From NCBI RefSeq assembly GCF_041902845.1, contig NZ_CP159486.1, forward strand, positions 496,001 through 560,000: a stretch of 64,000 bases of DNA. Direction: 5' to 3'. The position numbers and the translations under genes are program-made. Numbering within the stretch: the stretch's first letter is position 1; each line of letters opens with the position of its first letter. Positions 1 to 8,825 of this stretch are shown in pieces. The notes under the pieces were generated by a model that was not told the DNA's origin, ran no database searches, and saw only the letters and a list, made by a program, of their open reading frames with translations. The stretch is from Limibacterium fermenti (GTDB taxonomy: Bacteria > Bacteroidota > Bacteroidia > Bacteroidales > Dysgonomonadaceae).

Positions 1-372
1 TTTCGACAATAGCGAAACGACTTTCGTTTCCAAGCCTTTTGTTGCCGCTAACTTAATTAGGCGGTGGGCGTCGCGTGTATTGGCGGCAACGGCATTCCGC
101 AGATTAAACGGTATGCCTGCTTCTTTTGCCAATTGTTCAACGTGCGCAAATGAACCCTCCATCTTATCTTTCGAAAAGCCGAGATTGCGGGTGAAATATT
201 CGGTAAGCGGATATCCTTGTCCCTTATCCGGAAGATCCGGATTCAATTGAAACGCTTTCCATTCCAACACAACTTCCGCTGCGTGGTCAAACTTCCGCAA
301 GGCGCTTTCGTAATGTTTCTTACCTATATAACAATACGGACACATAATATCGGTCCAAACTTCTATTTTCAT
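1..372 (-). CDS. DsbA-family thiol oxidoreductase, FrnE-like (partial, N-terminal part)
   Basis: Read leftward from an ATG at 372 and still open at base 1, so only the first 124 codons are present. The start reads MKIEVWTDIMCPYCYIGK, which is the thioredoxin-fold beginning of the FrnE/2-hydroxychromene-2-carboxylate isomerase branch of the DsbA family. The CPYC motif at residues 11-14 is the expected redox CXXC. The following stretch (about residues 40-110) is the start of the helical insertion typical of this family. There is no signal peptide, so a cytoplasmic location is likely. It is divergently arranged with the MFS gene at 463, about 90 bp away, so the two may share a promoter region. 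FrnE proteins act in disulfide exchange and oxidative stress; the substrate here is unknown. Confidence 0.85.
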   Translation of the reverse strand, partial: MKIEVWTDIMCPYCYIGKKHYESALRKFDHAAEVVLEWKAFQLNPDLPDKGQGYPLTEYFTRNLGFSKDKMEGSFAHVEQLAKEAGIPFNLRNAVAANTRDAHRLIKLAATKGLETKVVSLLSK

Positions 373-462
373 ATGTGTTATTGTAAATTCTATGCAAGAC
401 TAAACAACTTGTTCCTCCTTTTTGTTTAGCGGTAGGTGTTTCCTAATTAAAAGAACGGTAAA

Positions 463-1641
463 ATGATACAAGAAACAAAAAAACGGCTTTGGACGAAAGA
501 TTTTGTCCTGCTCACCTCCGCCAATCTTCTGATGGCAATTGCTTTTTATTTTATGACTCCGGTGATGCCGCTTTTTATGGCCGATCGATTCCAATCCGAT
601 ACCGCAGAGATCGGAATGATTATGTTTACTTTTGCCGTTGCGGCCATTATTATGCGCCCTTTTTCGGGATTTTTGCTCGATTTCCTTAACCGCTACGTTG
701 TTTATCTGATTGCTTTTGTCTTTTTTATGTTGCTTTTTCTGGGATATGCTTTGGCTGCAACCGTTACGCTGATGCTTGTCCTGCGCTTTTTGCACGGATT
801 GACTTGGGGAACCATGAATACGGCTGCTTACACCATGGCGGTGGATCTTACTCCTGCCAAACGGAGAGGGGAGGGGCTGGGCTTTTTCGGTTTGTCGATG
901 AATGTAGCCATGGCTGTTGCTCCCATGCTTGCCCTCGCTATTATACACCGCTCGGGTTATAATATCTTGTTTTATTCGGCGGTATTATTTTGTTTTGTGG
1001 CTCTTTTATGCGCTTTTTTTGTACGCGTGCCGCAATTGTCACGAACAGCTTCTGTGAAATTCTCGTTTTCCGGATTATTTGAAAAATCCGCTCTTCCTAT
1101 TGCCATCATTGCGTTATTAACTCAAGTTTCCTATGGCGGAATCTTGTCGTTTATCGCCTTATACGGCAGAGAAATCGGAGTAGAAAGTAGCGGACTGTTT
1201 TTTTTGCTTCTTTCGGTCGGCTTAGCCATCGCACGCATCTTAAGCGGACGGCTGTTTGATAAAATAGGCCCTGCCAAAGTGTCATTCTTCGGATTGATAT
1301 TACTGGTCTTCGGATTAGTCTTAGTGGGGTACGCGCCTACCTCGATCGGGTTCCACTGTGCCGCGTTTGTATTAGGAATCGGTTTTGGTGTCTTAGCGCC
1401 TGCTTTTCAGGCGATGGCTAATAATCATGTGGTACCTGAGCGGCGCGGTGCGGCCAATTCTACCTATTTGATGTTTTTCGATTCAGGCATCGGCATAGGA
1501 ATGCTGCTATTCGGGCAATTGATTGATCGGATAGGCTATGCCGGTACATTTTACGTTTCTGCTGTGATTACCCTCGTCGCATTAATCGTCTTTTTCTCTT
1601 ATACATTGCCCAACTATCTCAAAACGAAGGAATCGTTTTAA
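463..1641 (+). CDS. MFS transporter
   Basis: A 392-residue protein, almost entirely hydrophobic, with the length and segment pattern of a 12-helix major facilitator superfamily permease. A basic loop containing AKRRGEG at about residues 131-137 lies between the two N-terminal helix groups and resembles the arginine/glycine loops conserved in drug and sugar efflux MFS proteins. A second loop, VPERRGAANS near residue 325, is the matching motif in the C-terminal half, as in arabinose-efflux-type permeases. It would sit in the inner membrane and export a small molecule by proton antiport. The substrate cannot be told from the sequence. It converges with clpC, and a shared hairpin lies between them. 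Confidence 0.85.
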   Translation: MIQETKKRLWTKDFVLLTSANLLMAIAFYFMTPVMPLFMADRFQSDTAEIGMIMFTFAVAAIIMRPFSGFLLDFLNRYVVYLIAFVFFMLLFLGYALAATVTLMLVLRFLHGLTWGTMNTAAYTMAVDLTPAKRRGEGLGFFGLSMNVAMAVAPMLALAIIHRSGYNILFYSAVLFCFVALLCAFFVRVPQLSRTASVKFSFSGLFEKSALPIAIIALLTQVSYGGILSFIALYGREIGVESSGLFFLLLSVGLAIARILSGRLFDKIGPAKVSFFGLILLVFGLVLVGYAPTSIGFHCAAFVLGIGFGVLAPAFQAMANNHVVPERRGAANSTYLMFFDSGIGIGMLLFGQLIDRIGYAGTFYVSAVITLVALIVFFSYTLPNYLKTKESF

Positions 1642-1671
1642 TCCGAATGAACGATAATGGCTGTAAGCAAG

Positions 1672-1700
1672 CGAGGGCGTCGTTTCAAACGACACCCTCG
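1672..1700. terminator. Hairpin between convergent MFS and clpC genes, probable bidirectional terminator
   Basis: Two 14-base arms (1672-1685 and 1687-1700) pair with one G-U wobble around CGAGGGCGTCGTTT. The T tract after the stem is poor on both strands. The stem is nearly the same sequence as the one at 4368-4400 on the other side of clpC. Position between convergent genes supports a terminator. Confidence 0.55.
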
Positions 1701-1726
1701 ATGATAGCCTCTGTTATAGTAAAATC

Positions 1727-4276
1727 TTATGAATTGGGTTGTTCGAGAGCAACCGCTTTCATGGTGATTTGTTGCGATTCTTTATCGAAATCGATAACGA
1801 CCGTTTCACCTTCTTTGATTCCCGTACGAATGATCATTTCAGCCATTTCGTCTTCAATATACTTTTGAATGGCGCGTTTCAACGGGCGTGCCCCGAATTG
1901 GACATCATATCCTTTTAAGGCGATAAACTCTTTCGCCTCATCCGTGATCGATACCTCATATCCCAAATCGCGGATACGTTTGTAAAGACCTTTCAACTCC
2001 AGATCGATAATCTTATAAATCGATTCTTTGCTTAACTGGTCGAACATCACGATATCATCGATACGATTCAGAAACTCAGGGGCGAAAGCTTTATTCAACG
2101 CTTTTTGGATAATTCCACGCGAGTATTCCGCATCGGTTTGATCCTTGTTTGCATTGAATCCCACACCCCGGCCGAAATCTTTCAATTGACGGGTGCCGAT
2201 GTTGGATGTCATGATCAGAATGGTATTTTTGAAATCGATCTTCCGGCCTAAACTATCCGTGACATGCCCTTCATCCAATATTTGCAACAAGATGTTAAAC
2301 ACGTCGGGATGGGCTTTCTCGATTTCGTCCAATAACACCACCGAGTATGGGCGACGGCGGACTTTTTCAGTCAACTGGCCCCCTTCTTCGTATCCGACGT
2401 ATCCCGGAGGCGCACCAACCAAGCGCGAAACATTGAATTTTTCCATGTATTCGCTCATGTCTATGCGTATCAGGTTTTCCGACGAATCGAACAAGTACTC
2501 TGCCAGTTTCTTTGCCAAATAGGTCTTTCCGACTCCCGTAGGGCCGAGAAACATGAAGGTTCCGATCGGCTTGTTCGGGTCTTTGAGTCCCACACGGTTA
2601 CGCTGGATGGCTTTCACCACTTTGTCTACCGCTTCATCTTGTCCGATAATCTGCGACTTAAGATCGCTCTTGATTTCAATCAGCCGTTGGCCTTCGCCTT
2701 GCGCAATACGTTGCACAGGCACGCCGGATATCATGGCAACCACTTCGGCCACCTTTTCTTCATCGACGATTTCCGGTTTTTCCTTGATTTCTTTTTGCCA
2801 ACGTTCTTCTTCCGCTTCCAAGGCCAGCAACAATTGCCGTTGTTTATCGCGATAGCTTGCGGCCAATTCATATTTTTGAGCTTTTACCGCATCGGTTTTC
2901 TGTTGTTCTACCTGCTTCAACTCCGCCTCTAAATCCTCAATCGTTTTGGGAATGACAATGTTCGAAATGTGCACACGGGCTCCGGCTTCATCCAATGCAT
3001 CGATTGCTTTATCGGGGAAGTTCCGGTCGGAAATATAACGGTCGGTTAATTTCACACACGCTTCCAATGCTTCATCCGTATATCTTACGTTATGATGCTC
3101 TTCATACCGTTCCTTGATGTTATGCAGAATCTGCAAGGTTTCTTCTGCGGAGGTCGGATCGACGATTACTTTTTGAAAGCGGCGTTCCAAGGCCCCGTCT
3201 TTTTCGATATTCTTTCGATATTCATCGAGCGTGGTTGCTCCGATACATTGTATTTCTCCTCGTGCCAGCGCCGGTTTAAGCATGTTGGCCGCGTCGAGCG
3301 ATCCTGCCGCACCTCCTGCTCCGACGATGGTATGAATTTCGTCGATAAACAAAATGATGTTGGGGTTTTTAGACAATTCATTCAGAATGGCCTTAATGCG
3401 CTCTTCAAATTGTCCGCGGTATTTCGTCCCCGCAACAATCGAAGCCATATCCAAGGCGATCACTCGTTTATCGAACAACGCACGGGATACTTTTTTCTGA
3501 ATGATACGTAACGCCAACCCGTCGACAATAGCCGATTTGCCCACTCCGGGATCACCGATAAGCACAGGATTGTTTTTCTTGCGCCGGCTGAGTATTTGAG
3601 CAATGCGCTCAATCTCTTTTTCGCGTCCCACCACAGGATCCAATCTGTTTTCCTGAGCTGCGCGCGTGATATCCGTCCCGAAATTATCGAGAACCGGCGT
3701 ATCGGATTGGCTGTTTTTGGTTTGAGACGAACTTCCTTGTCCTTTCGGATTGAAAGATGCTTTTTCGGACAAATCGTCGTCATCTTCCGTGAAATTGGGC
3801 CCATCGATGGGCAAACCGGTTTCGTCATCATCCAAACGCGTATCCAGAATGTTCTTTACATAAAGAAAAGCGCTCGAATAATCCAATTGAAATTCTCCGA
3901 GAATATCGTTTATCAGCGTATTTTTTTCTTTGAGCAAAGCCAAAAGGATGTGTTCGGAATCCGTTTCCTTACTTTTCGTCAGACGAGCTTCAAGAATGCT
4001 CATCTTCAACGCTTTTTCCGTATTCTTATTTATCACGACTTCATTGGAACTTTCAAAATGTTCCTGAGCGGCGCGAACATTAGAATCTATATAATTTTTG
4101 AGTGTCTTTAAATCAATGTCGAAATCCCGTAACACTTGAATAGCAAGACCTTGACCATCCCTGAGAATGCCGAGCATTAAATGCTCGGGGCCGATATAAT
4201 TGTTTTGGAGTCGTCCTGCTTCTTCTCGGCTATAGGCCATGATGTCTCTGACTCTTTGAGAAAAGTTGTTATCCAT
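1727..4276 (-). CDS. clpC: ATP-dependent Clp protease ATP-binding subunit ClpC
   Basis: An 849-residue class I Clp/Hsp100 unfoldase. In order it has a double Clp N domain (residues 1-145), an acidic linker, the first AAA+ module with Walker A GDPGVGKS at 241-248 and Walker B ILFIDE near 308-313, a coiled middle region (about 440-500) that includes the UVR-like segment near QKYELAASYRDKQ, and the second AAA+ module with Walker A GPTGVGKT at 578-585, followed by the Clp C-terminal domain. It feeds proteins to ClpP for degradation and handles stress-damaged proteins in the cytoplasm. Length fits the ClpC family, and the UVR-like middle region separates it from ClpA and ClpB. It is monocistronic, with its own promoter at 4313-4342 and hairpins on both sides. 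Confidence 0.95.
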   Translation of the reverse strand: MDNNFSQRVRDIMAYSREEAGRLQNNYIGPEHLMLGILRDGQGLAIQVLRDFDIDLKTLKNYIDSNVRAAQEHFESSNEVVINKNTEKALKMSILEARLTKSKETDSEHILLALLKEKNTLINDILGEFQLDYSSAFLYVKNILDTRLDDDETGLPIDGPNFTEDDDDLSEKASFNPKGQGSSSQTKNSQSDTPVLDNFGTDITRAAQENRLDPVVGREKEIERIAQILSRRKKNNPVLIGDPGVGKSAIVDGLALRIIQKKVSRALFDKRVIALDMASIVAGTKYRGQFEERIKAILNELSKNPNIILFIDEIHTIVGAGGAAGSLDAANMLKPALARGEIQCIGATTLDEYRKNIEKDGALERRFQKVIVDPTSAEETLQILHNIKERYEEHHNVRYTDEALEACVKLTDRYISDRNFPDKAIDALDEAGARVHISNIVIPKTIEDLEAELKQVEQQKTDAVKAQKYELAASYRDKQRQLLLALEAEEERWQKEIKEKPEIVDEEKVAEVVAMISGVPVQRIAQGEGQRLIEIKSDLKSQIIGQDEAVDKVVKAIQRNRVGLKDPNKPIGTFMFLGPTGVGKTYLAKKLAEYLFDSSENLIRIDMSEYMEKFNVSRLVGAPPGYVGYEEGGQLTEKVRRRPYSVVLLDEIEKAHPDVFNILLQILDEGHVTDSLGRKIDFKNTILIMTSNIGTRQLKDFGRGVGFNANKDQTDAEYSRGIIQKALNKAFAPEFLNRIDDIVMFDQLSKESIYKIIDLELKGLYKRIRDLGYEVSITDEAKEFIALKGYDVQFGARPLKRAIQKYIEDEMAEMIIRTGIKEGETVVIDFDKESQQITMKAVALEQPNS

Positions 4277-4312
4277 TTATTTTTTCCCTTCTTTAAACTG
4301 TTTTAGCAAGTA

Positions 4313-4342
4313 CAAATATAGTTTTTATTCGAATAAGAACAA
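4313..4342 (-). promoter_or_regulatory. Candidate clpC promoter (Bacteroidetes type)
   Basis: On the minus strand TTG (4342-4340) is followed after 19 bases by TATATTTG (4320-4313), a full match to the Bacteroidetes -33/-7 consensus TTG-N19..21-TAnnTTTG. It lies about 37 bp upstream of the clpC ATG. Confidence 0.6.
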
Positions 4343-4360
4343 AAATAATGCCATAACTTT

Positions 4361-4400
4361 AAAAAACACCGAGGGCGTCGCTTTGAGCGACACCCTCGGT
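4361..4400 (-). terminator. Intrinsic terminator of dps
   Basis: Read leftward, arms 4400-4386 and 4382-4368 pair over 15 bp (one G-U) around a 3-base loop. After one G the transcript runs into T6 at 4366-4361. This is a textbook rho-independent terminator following dps and insulating clpC. Confidence 0.8.
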
Positions 4401-4457
4401 TATCCGACGGGGCTGTACCTATAGCCCAAGGAGTGAATGTTATTATCTTGTCCGTAT

Positions 4458-4931
4458 TTAGGAAAGATAAGCAGTCAGCATCCATACCGTTTTCTCTTGT
4501 TCGCCAAGGAATCCGGTAAGCAAATCGGCAGTAGCTTCATCGCCGCCTTCTGATGCGGTTTCGATCGTCTTTCTTTCTTGCGCGATAAGTCCCTTTAAAT
4601 AATCCAATAATAATTGGACAATCTCATTCGGATCGCTTACCACTCCTGTTTCCTTAATCTTTGAAACTTTCAGATAGTCACTGAAATTATGTGCCGGAAC
4701 GCCTCCCAACATGAGTATCCGTTCTGCAATTTCGTCAACCTTTTCTGCGGCATTATCATAAAATTCTTCGAATTTTGCGTGCAAGGTGTAAAACTGTTTT
4801 CCTTTTATATTCCAATGGAATCCTCGAAGGTTTGTGTAATATAGCTGATAGTCAGCCAGCAATTGTTGTAACTCTTTCACTACTGCCGTAGCATTCTTTA
4901 CGGGTAATCCTAAATAATCTGTTGTTTTCAT
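4458..4931 (-). CDS. dps: Dps family DNA-binding / iron-storage ferritin-like protein
   Basis: A 157-residue four-helix ferritin-like protein. The Dps ferroxidase signature is present: H39 in GFHW, H51, and the acidic group FEEFYD at 54-59. Dps proteins form dodecamers that oxidise iron with hydrogen peroxide and protect DNA in the cytoplasm. The N-terminus is short (MKTTDYLGL), so DNA binding through a long lysine tail, as in E. coli, is not obvious. The length is normal for the family. It is transcribed alone, with a strong terminator after it. In Bacteroidales dps is normally under oxidative-stress control, but I could not identify an OxyR site in the 231-bp upstream gap. Confidence 0.93.
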   Translation of the reverse strand: MKTTDYLGLPVKNATAVVKELQQLLADYQLYYTNLRGFHWNIKGKQFYTLHAKFEEFYDNAAEKVDEIAERILMLGGVPAHNFSDYLKVSKIKETGVVSDPNEIVQLLLDYLKGLIAQERKTIETASEGGDEATADLLTGFLGEQEKTVWMLTAYLS

Positions 4932-5162
4932 AATTCTTTATTCTTTTTGAGTAATAATTAATATGGTTTATAATCTATATACAAACACTCAATCTTCCTC
5001 AAATGTTTAGTGATTTTAGCTTATATTTCGTATATAGGTATCAATAAAATCTATTTAAAAATGAATAAATCGATTGTCGCTGATGTTTCTGTCAAGATTC
5101 CTTTTTCTTACGAACAAAAAGGTGCTGATCGAATAAACACCGTCTGATTTCAAAACCGGCAA

Positions 5163-6305
5163 TCAGTTCTCGATGTCCGGATGGTTCGAAATATCTATCT
5201 TCTCGATCTTCCGTTTCTTTTTAAGATAGCGGGGTATTTTCACCTGTTGCTTTTTCGGCATCGTGGTTACCCTGGGTTCGGCCGTCGAACCGGGGACATA
5301 TTCGTGTCGGTACATATTAAAGAAAAGGATGAACAGCGAAAGTAGCAAGGGGCCGAAGATTACGCCCAGAAATCCGAACATGGGAATACCGATCAATACG
5401 CCGAAAACGGTAATCAGCGGATGGATATCGGCCAGCTTTTTCTGCAAAACGAACCGCGCGACGTTATCGACTCCGCCGATGACCAAGAACCCGTAAATGA
5501 GTAGCGCTGTTCCGTTTATGACCTCGCCGGATACGATGACACTTATGCCTAAGGGAAGCCATATAAGCGTGGTGCCGACAATCGGCAGAATGGTGGCGAA
5601 AGCCGTCAGCACGCCGTATAGCAGGGCGTTGTTGATGCCGAAAAATAAATATCCGACATATGCGAACACCCCTTGAATGATAGCCAGTAAGGGAATACCG
5701 ATGGCATTGGCCTGGATGATTAGCTTTGTTTCTTCCGCCAGTATCTGCTTGTTTTCTTCTTTAAACGGCAGGATCTCTTTGATGGCCTTTTCGAAACGGT
5801 CTTTACTGTATAACATATAGTAAAGAACGAAAAGGATGACGACGATATTAATCACAAACGAATAAATGCTCGTGCCCAGCGCTTGGAGGATGTTCGAGCC
5901 GGCACGCGGAAGCGCCGAAAGGTTGGCGGGCGTAAAAATCTCGAATCCCAGCCGGTCTTCGAGCGTGTTAATAAAGTCGTTTATCTGTACGCGTAAGGCT
6001 TCGGGATCGATATGGACACCCGAAATAGTGTCGATGACCAGGAACGTTATTCCGGTAAGAGGCACGAGGAAAAAAATCAACGCCTCCAATAAAATAAGCG
6101 TGGCACTCAACCCTCTGCCGAGTTTTCGTTTTTCGGTCAGATACGTCATTTGTCCCTTCAGCAGGATGTATAATGTGGCGGCTCCTAAGAATCCGCTCAA
6201 ATAGGGGCGGGCGTATTTGAAAATAATAATTCCCAAAAGAATTAATAATCCTATCAGAATGTATTTGTAGGCTTTGGAGCCGGTCTTTTTTACTTGTTGA
6301 ATCAT
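5163..6305 (-). CDS. AI-2E family transporter (PerM/YdiK-like membrane protein)
   Basis: A 380-residue inner-membrane protein with hydrophobic segments in the pattern of the AI-2E transporter family (PF01594): paired helices at about 15-45 and 60-90, a soluble middle section rich in acidic and aromatic residues (about 95-150), then a run of helices to about residue 325. The C-terminus after about residue 330 is basic and soluble. Family members include the autoinducer-2 exporter TqsA and Na+/H+ antiporters, so the substrate cannot be assigned. It is followed upstream by the small DUF2007 gene at 6349 in the same direction with a 43-bp gap, which suggests co-transcription. Confidence 0.85.
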   Translation of the reverse strand: MIQQVKKTGSKAYKYILIGLLILLGIIIFKYARPYLSGFLGAATLYILLKGQMTYLTEKRKLGRGLSATLILLEALIFFLVPLTGITFLVIDTISGVHIDPEALRVQINDFINTLEDRLGFEIFTPANLSALPRAGSNILQALGTSIYSFVINIVVILFVLYYMLYSKDRFEKAIKEILPFKEENKQILAEETKLIIQANAIGIPLLAIIQGVFAYVGYLFFGINNALLYGVLTAFATILPIVGTTLIWLPLGISVIVSGEVINGTALLIYGFLVIGGVDNVARFVLQKKLADIHPLITVFGVLIGIPMFGFLGVIFGPLLLSLFILFFNMYRHEYVPGSTAEPRVTTMPKKQQVKIPRYLKKKRKIEKIDISNHPDIEN

Positions 6306-6348
6306 ACAAAAATAAAAGCTTTTGAAGAATGAATATCAAAAAGGAGAG

Positions 6349-6579
6349 TTATTCAAAATCTTGGGGCGCAGCAAATCCGCCCTCGATCAAAGCCTCTTTG
6401 GCCCGTTCGAAATCGGACGATTTAACTTGCATTTCGATATCGCCTAAAGTGTAAGCCAATCGGTTCGAGACCATATTTTTCATATAAGTCTCAATTTGTT
6501 TCATCTCCATAAAAGATTGTACGACGGCAACATCGGCCGGAAAACTGAATGTTTTGACTGTCACGAGTTCTTCTTCCAT
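6349..6579 (-). CDS. DUF2007 domain protein (putative signal-transducing protein)
   Basis: A 76-residue protein whose whole length fits the DUF2007 fold, a small ferredoxin-like alpha/beta domain related to the regulatory PII/ACT class. Features are an N-terminal strand (VTVKTFSFP), a helix (ADVAVVQSFMEM), a central strand pair and a final helix ending in ERAKEALIEGG. No catalytic residues are expected. Its function is unknown. It sits directly upstream of the AI-2E family gene and probably shares its transcript. It is divergent from the dehydrogenase at 6705. Confidence 0.7.
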   Translation of the reverse strand: MEEELVTVKTFSFPADVAVVQSFMEMKQIETYMKNMVSNRLAYTLGDIEMQVKSSDFERAKEALIEGGFAAPQDFE

Positions 6580-6704
6580 AATAAGTCTAATAATCGGGTT
6601 GTGATTTGCGCGTAAAATTACGCTTTTTTACTGATAAAAGGAAGAAAAAGTAATTTATTTGGTGTATTTTTGGCTTTATCATATAAAATAAATGCAAGTG
6701 AGTT

Positions 6705-7463
6705 ATGAAAAGAATAGCTTTAGTGACAGGCGTTACGTCGGGTATCGGCGAAGCGGCCTCCGTTATGTTGGCAAAAAAGGGGTTTGATCTTATCGTTACC
6801 GGGCGAAGGGAAGAACGCTTACAGCCGTTGCAGCAAAAATTGGAAACCTTCGGCGCGCAGGTATTGCCGCTTTGTTTTGACGTGCGCAAGGAAGAAGAGG
6901 TTGCCTCTGCCTTGGAAAACCTTCCGGATGAATGGAAAACGATAGATGTGTTGATGAATAATGCGGGATTGGCGGCCGGACTGGATCCTATTCAGGAGGG
7001 GCGAATCGAAAACTGGAACCGGATGATTGACACGAATATAAAAGGATTGCTGTATGTGACCCGCCACATTTCGCCGGGAATGGTTGCGCGCCGTAAGGGG
7101 CATATCATCAATATCGGTTCCATTGCCGGCAAAGAGGTATATCCCAATGGTAATGTGTATTGCGCCACCAAACATGCGGTGGATGCCCTTACCAAAGGAA
7201 TGCGCATCGACTTGCTTCCTTATCACATTAAGGTGACGCAGATTTGCCCGGGCGCCGTGGAGACGGAGTTTTCCGACGTGCGGTTCGATGGCGACAAAGC
7301 ACGTGCGGCCGAGGTGTACAAAGGGTATGAAAGCTTAGTGGCGGAAGATATCGCCGAATGTGTTTGGTTTGTGGTCTCTCGCCCCGATCACGTGAATATT
7401 AATGATCTGATTGTCATGCCCACGGCACAGGCTTCGTCGATGTTTTTTCATAAGGAAGGTTGA
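6705..7463 (+). CDS. SDR family NAD(P)-dependent oxidoreductase (YdfG-like)
   Basis: A 252-residue classical short-chain dehydrogenase. It has the cofactor-binding glycine motif TGVTSGIG at 8-15, the NNAG motif near residue 85, the catalytic serine in NIGSIAG, and the YxxxK pair in YCATKH. The arginines just after the first strand (GRREERL) favour NADP(H). It most resembles YdfG/3-hydroxy-acid dehydrogenases that oxidise L-allo-threonine, serine and 3-hydroxypropionate, but substrate is not provable from sequence. A sequence TATTTTTG at 6665-6672 resembles a -7 promoter box about 32 bp before the start. Confidence 0.9.
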   Translation: MKRIALVTGVTSGIGEAASVMLAKKGFDLIVTGRREERLQPLQQKLETFGAQVLPLCFDVRKEEEVASALENLPDEWKTIDVLMNNAGLAAGLDPIQEGRIENWNRMIDTNIKGLLYVTRHISPGMVARRKGHIINIGSIAGKEVYPNGNVYCATKHAVDALTKGMRIDLLPYHIKVTQICPGAVETEFSDVRFDGDKARAAEVYKGYESLVAEDIAECVWFVVSRPDHVNINDLIVMPTAQASSMFFHKEG

Positions 7464-7470
7464 TGGCAGA

Positions 7471-7530
7471 GATTGACTAAAGATTGATGGCAGATTGAAC
7501 GGAGATTGATGGAGATTGATGAAGATTGAA
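7471..7530. repeat. Degenerate 10-11-bp tandem array after the SDR gene
   Basis: The core GATTGA occurs at 7471, 7482, 7493, 7504, 7514 and 7524, spaced 11, 11, 11, 10 and 10 bp. The array starts within 10 bp of the dehydrogenase stop codon and fills the gap to the next gene. Confidence 0.7.
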
Positions 7531-7535
7531 AACGG

Positions 7536-8096
7536 ATGAGAAGAAAAGATCGTGAGATGAACCGTGACTTTGGATTGCGGGTGATCGATAATGCTCCTTT
7601 CGGGGTATTGTCAATAGTTAACAATGGTGAGCCTTATGCCATGCCGCTCTCGATTGTGAGGAACGGCGATAATTTGTATTTTCATTCGGCGAAAGCCGGA
7701 ACGAAAGTCGATTTGTTCGAAAGCTGCCCGGTTGTCTGCCTCACGTTTGTAACGGATGTGAAGGTGCCGGATTTGTTTTCGAGGGAAGAACTGGAAGCGA
7801 TGTTGGCCGCGGAAGACCGTTATTCGGACTTCGGCAGTAAAGTCTTTACCACCGAATATGCGTCGGCCGTTGTGTTCGGGCCTATTGCCCGTGTGGAGGA
7901 TGACGCCGGGCGGCTGGAAGCGTTACGTATTATTTGCCTGAAGTATACGCCTGATAAGATACGCTATTTCGATGCCGCTGCCGCTCCGGGATTGAAACAC
8001 ACCGATATTTACCGCGTCGCGATCGAACGATTGACGGCGAAACGCAAAAAGTTCGATGGCGACGGGCAGGAAATGAAATGGGGAAGAGTAGAGTGA
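7536..8096 (+). CDS. Pyridoxamine 5'-phosphate oxidase family protein (NimA-like flavoprotein)
   Basis: A 186-residue split-barrel flavoprotein. The start MRRKDREM followed by an alternating strand pattern (FGVLSIVNNGEPYAMPLSI, then LYFHSAKAGTK) is the FMN-binding PNPOx-like fold of the NimA/5-nitroimidazole reductase relatives. NimA proteins reduce nitroimidazole drugs, but most homologues in Bacteroidales have no known substrate, so resistance should not be assumed. A later internal ATG (codon 8) is possible. It follows the dehydrogenase by 72 bp in the same direction, separated by the short tandem array, and may be co-transcribed. Confidence 0.82.
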   Translation: MRRKDREMNRDFGLRVIDNAPFGVLSIVNNGEPYAMPLSIVRNGDNLYFHSAKAGTKVDLFESCPVVCLTFVTDVKVPDLFSREELEAMLAAEDRYSDFGSKVFTTEYASAVVFGPIARVEDDAGRLEALRIICLKYTPDKIRYFDAAAAPGLKHTDIYRVAIERLTAKRKKFDGDGQEMKWGRVE

Positions 8097-8102
8097 CCGC
8101 CT

Positions 8103-8645
8103 CTATTTCAGAAGGGTGAATTCGATGCGGTCGCCCGTATCAATGCCGTGGCGCTCACTGAATCCCGCATTCACTTCCACTACGTAGAGGGCCGGCTCGG
8201 TGGACGCGTAGTTCCATTCTTTTTCAGTGGCAGTGTGGGTGTGGATAGTGACGATGCGTTTATTCGTGTCGACAAAGAGAATATCGAGGGGAATAAACGT
8301 ATTCTTCATCCAAAAACTTTGAATCTCTTCCACCTCTTGAATGAAAAGCATTCCTGCGTTTTCGGGAATAGAGCGACGGTACATGAGTCCCCGTGCTCGG
8401 GCGTCCACATCGTCGGCCACTTCGATGTCGATCCGTGTTAGCGTATCGCCGTTTTGTTGTTCGATAAAGGCTAGTTCGCCTTGTTTTTTAAACGGGATGT
8501 CGAGGGCTTCGCTTTGCGTGGGCGCGACATCGGACCCTTTCTCTTCGCGTGAAAAATAAAAGAGAAGGATGAAAATAAGTAATAATAGCGTGATGACCGC
8601 CAAAATAAGCGTGATGAAATTTCTGTTTTTCCTTGTTGTTTTCAT
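8103..8645 (-). CDS. DUF192 domain protein, membrane-anchored
   Basis: A 180-residue protein with a basic start, a single hydrophobic segment at about residues 9-31 (an uncleaved anchor or signal peptide) and a DUF192 domain from about 55 to the end. The family-typical motifs ARARGLMYRRSIPENAGMLF, SFWMKNTFIPLDI and the closing VEVNAGF segment are all present. DUF192 proteins are small beta-barrel proteins of unknown function, exported in many Bacteroidota and archaea. It converges with the NimA-like gene only 6 bp away. Confidence 0.8.
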   Translation of the reverse strand: MKTTRKNRNFITLILAVITLLLLIFILLFYFSREEKGSDVAPTQSEALDIPFKKQGELAFIEQQNGDTLTRIDIEVADDVDARARGLMYRRSIPENAGMLFIQEVEEIQSFWMKNTFIPLDILFVDTNKRIVTIHTHTATEKEWNYASTEPALYVVEVNAGFSERHGIDTGDRIEFTLLK

Positions 8646-8748
8646 TGTTGAATTGTATTATATGCTGTTTAATAAACGTTTTTATGCTGTTTATGTTTAC
8701 CGTTTCGGGTTGATTATTCGGAAAGGGTGAGCCGGGTCCTTTTCATCT

Positions 8749-8765
8749 CGTCGGGTTTCCCGACG
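8749..8765. other. GC-rich hairpin downstream of cbiB
   Basis: CGTCGGG-TTT-CCCGACG forms a perfect 7-bp stem. A related imperfect copy follows near 8790-8806. It lies about 60 bp past the end of the cobalamin operon, so it may help end transcription, but no T tract follows on the minus strand. Confidence 0.35.
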
Positions 8766-8825
8766 CGAGCTGTATGCCGGTTTTTCTTTCATCCGGTTTC
8801 CCGACGAGGTCGTCTTCGTTGATCT

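Noticed and set aside
7536..8096. Nitroimidazole resistance gene nim
   Set aside because: Only general PNPOx/NimA-like fold similarity is visible; resistance cannot be claimed from sequence.
8749..8806. Strong terminator for the cob operon
   Set aside because: The stem is good but no T tract follows on the transcribed strand, so it is listed only as a hairpin.
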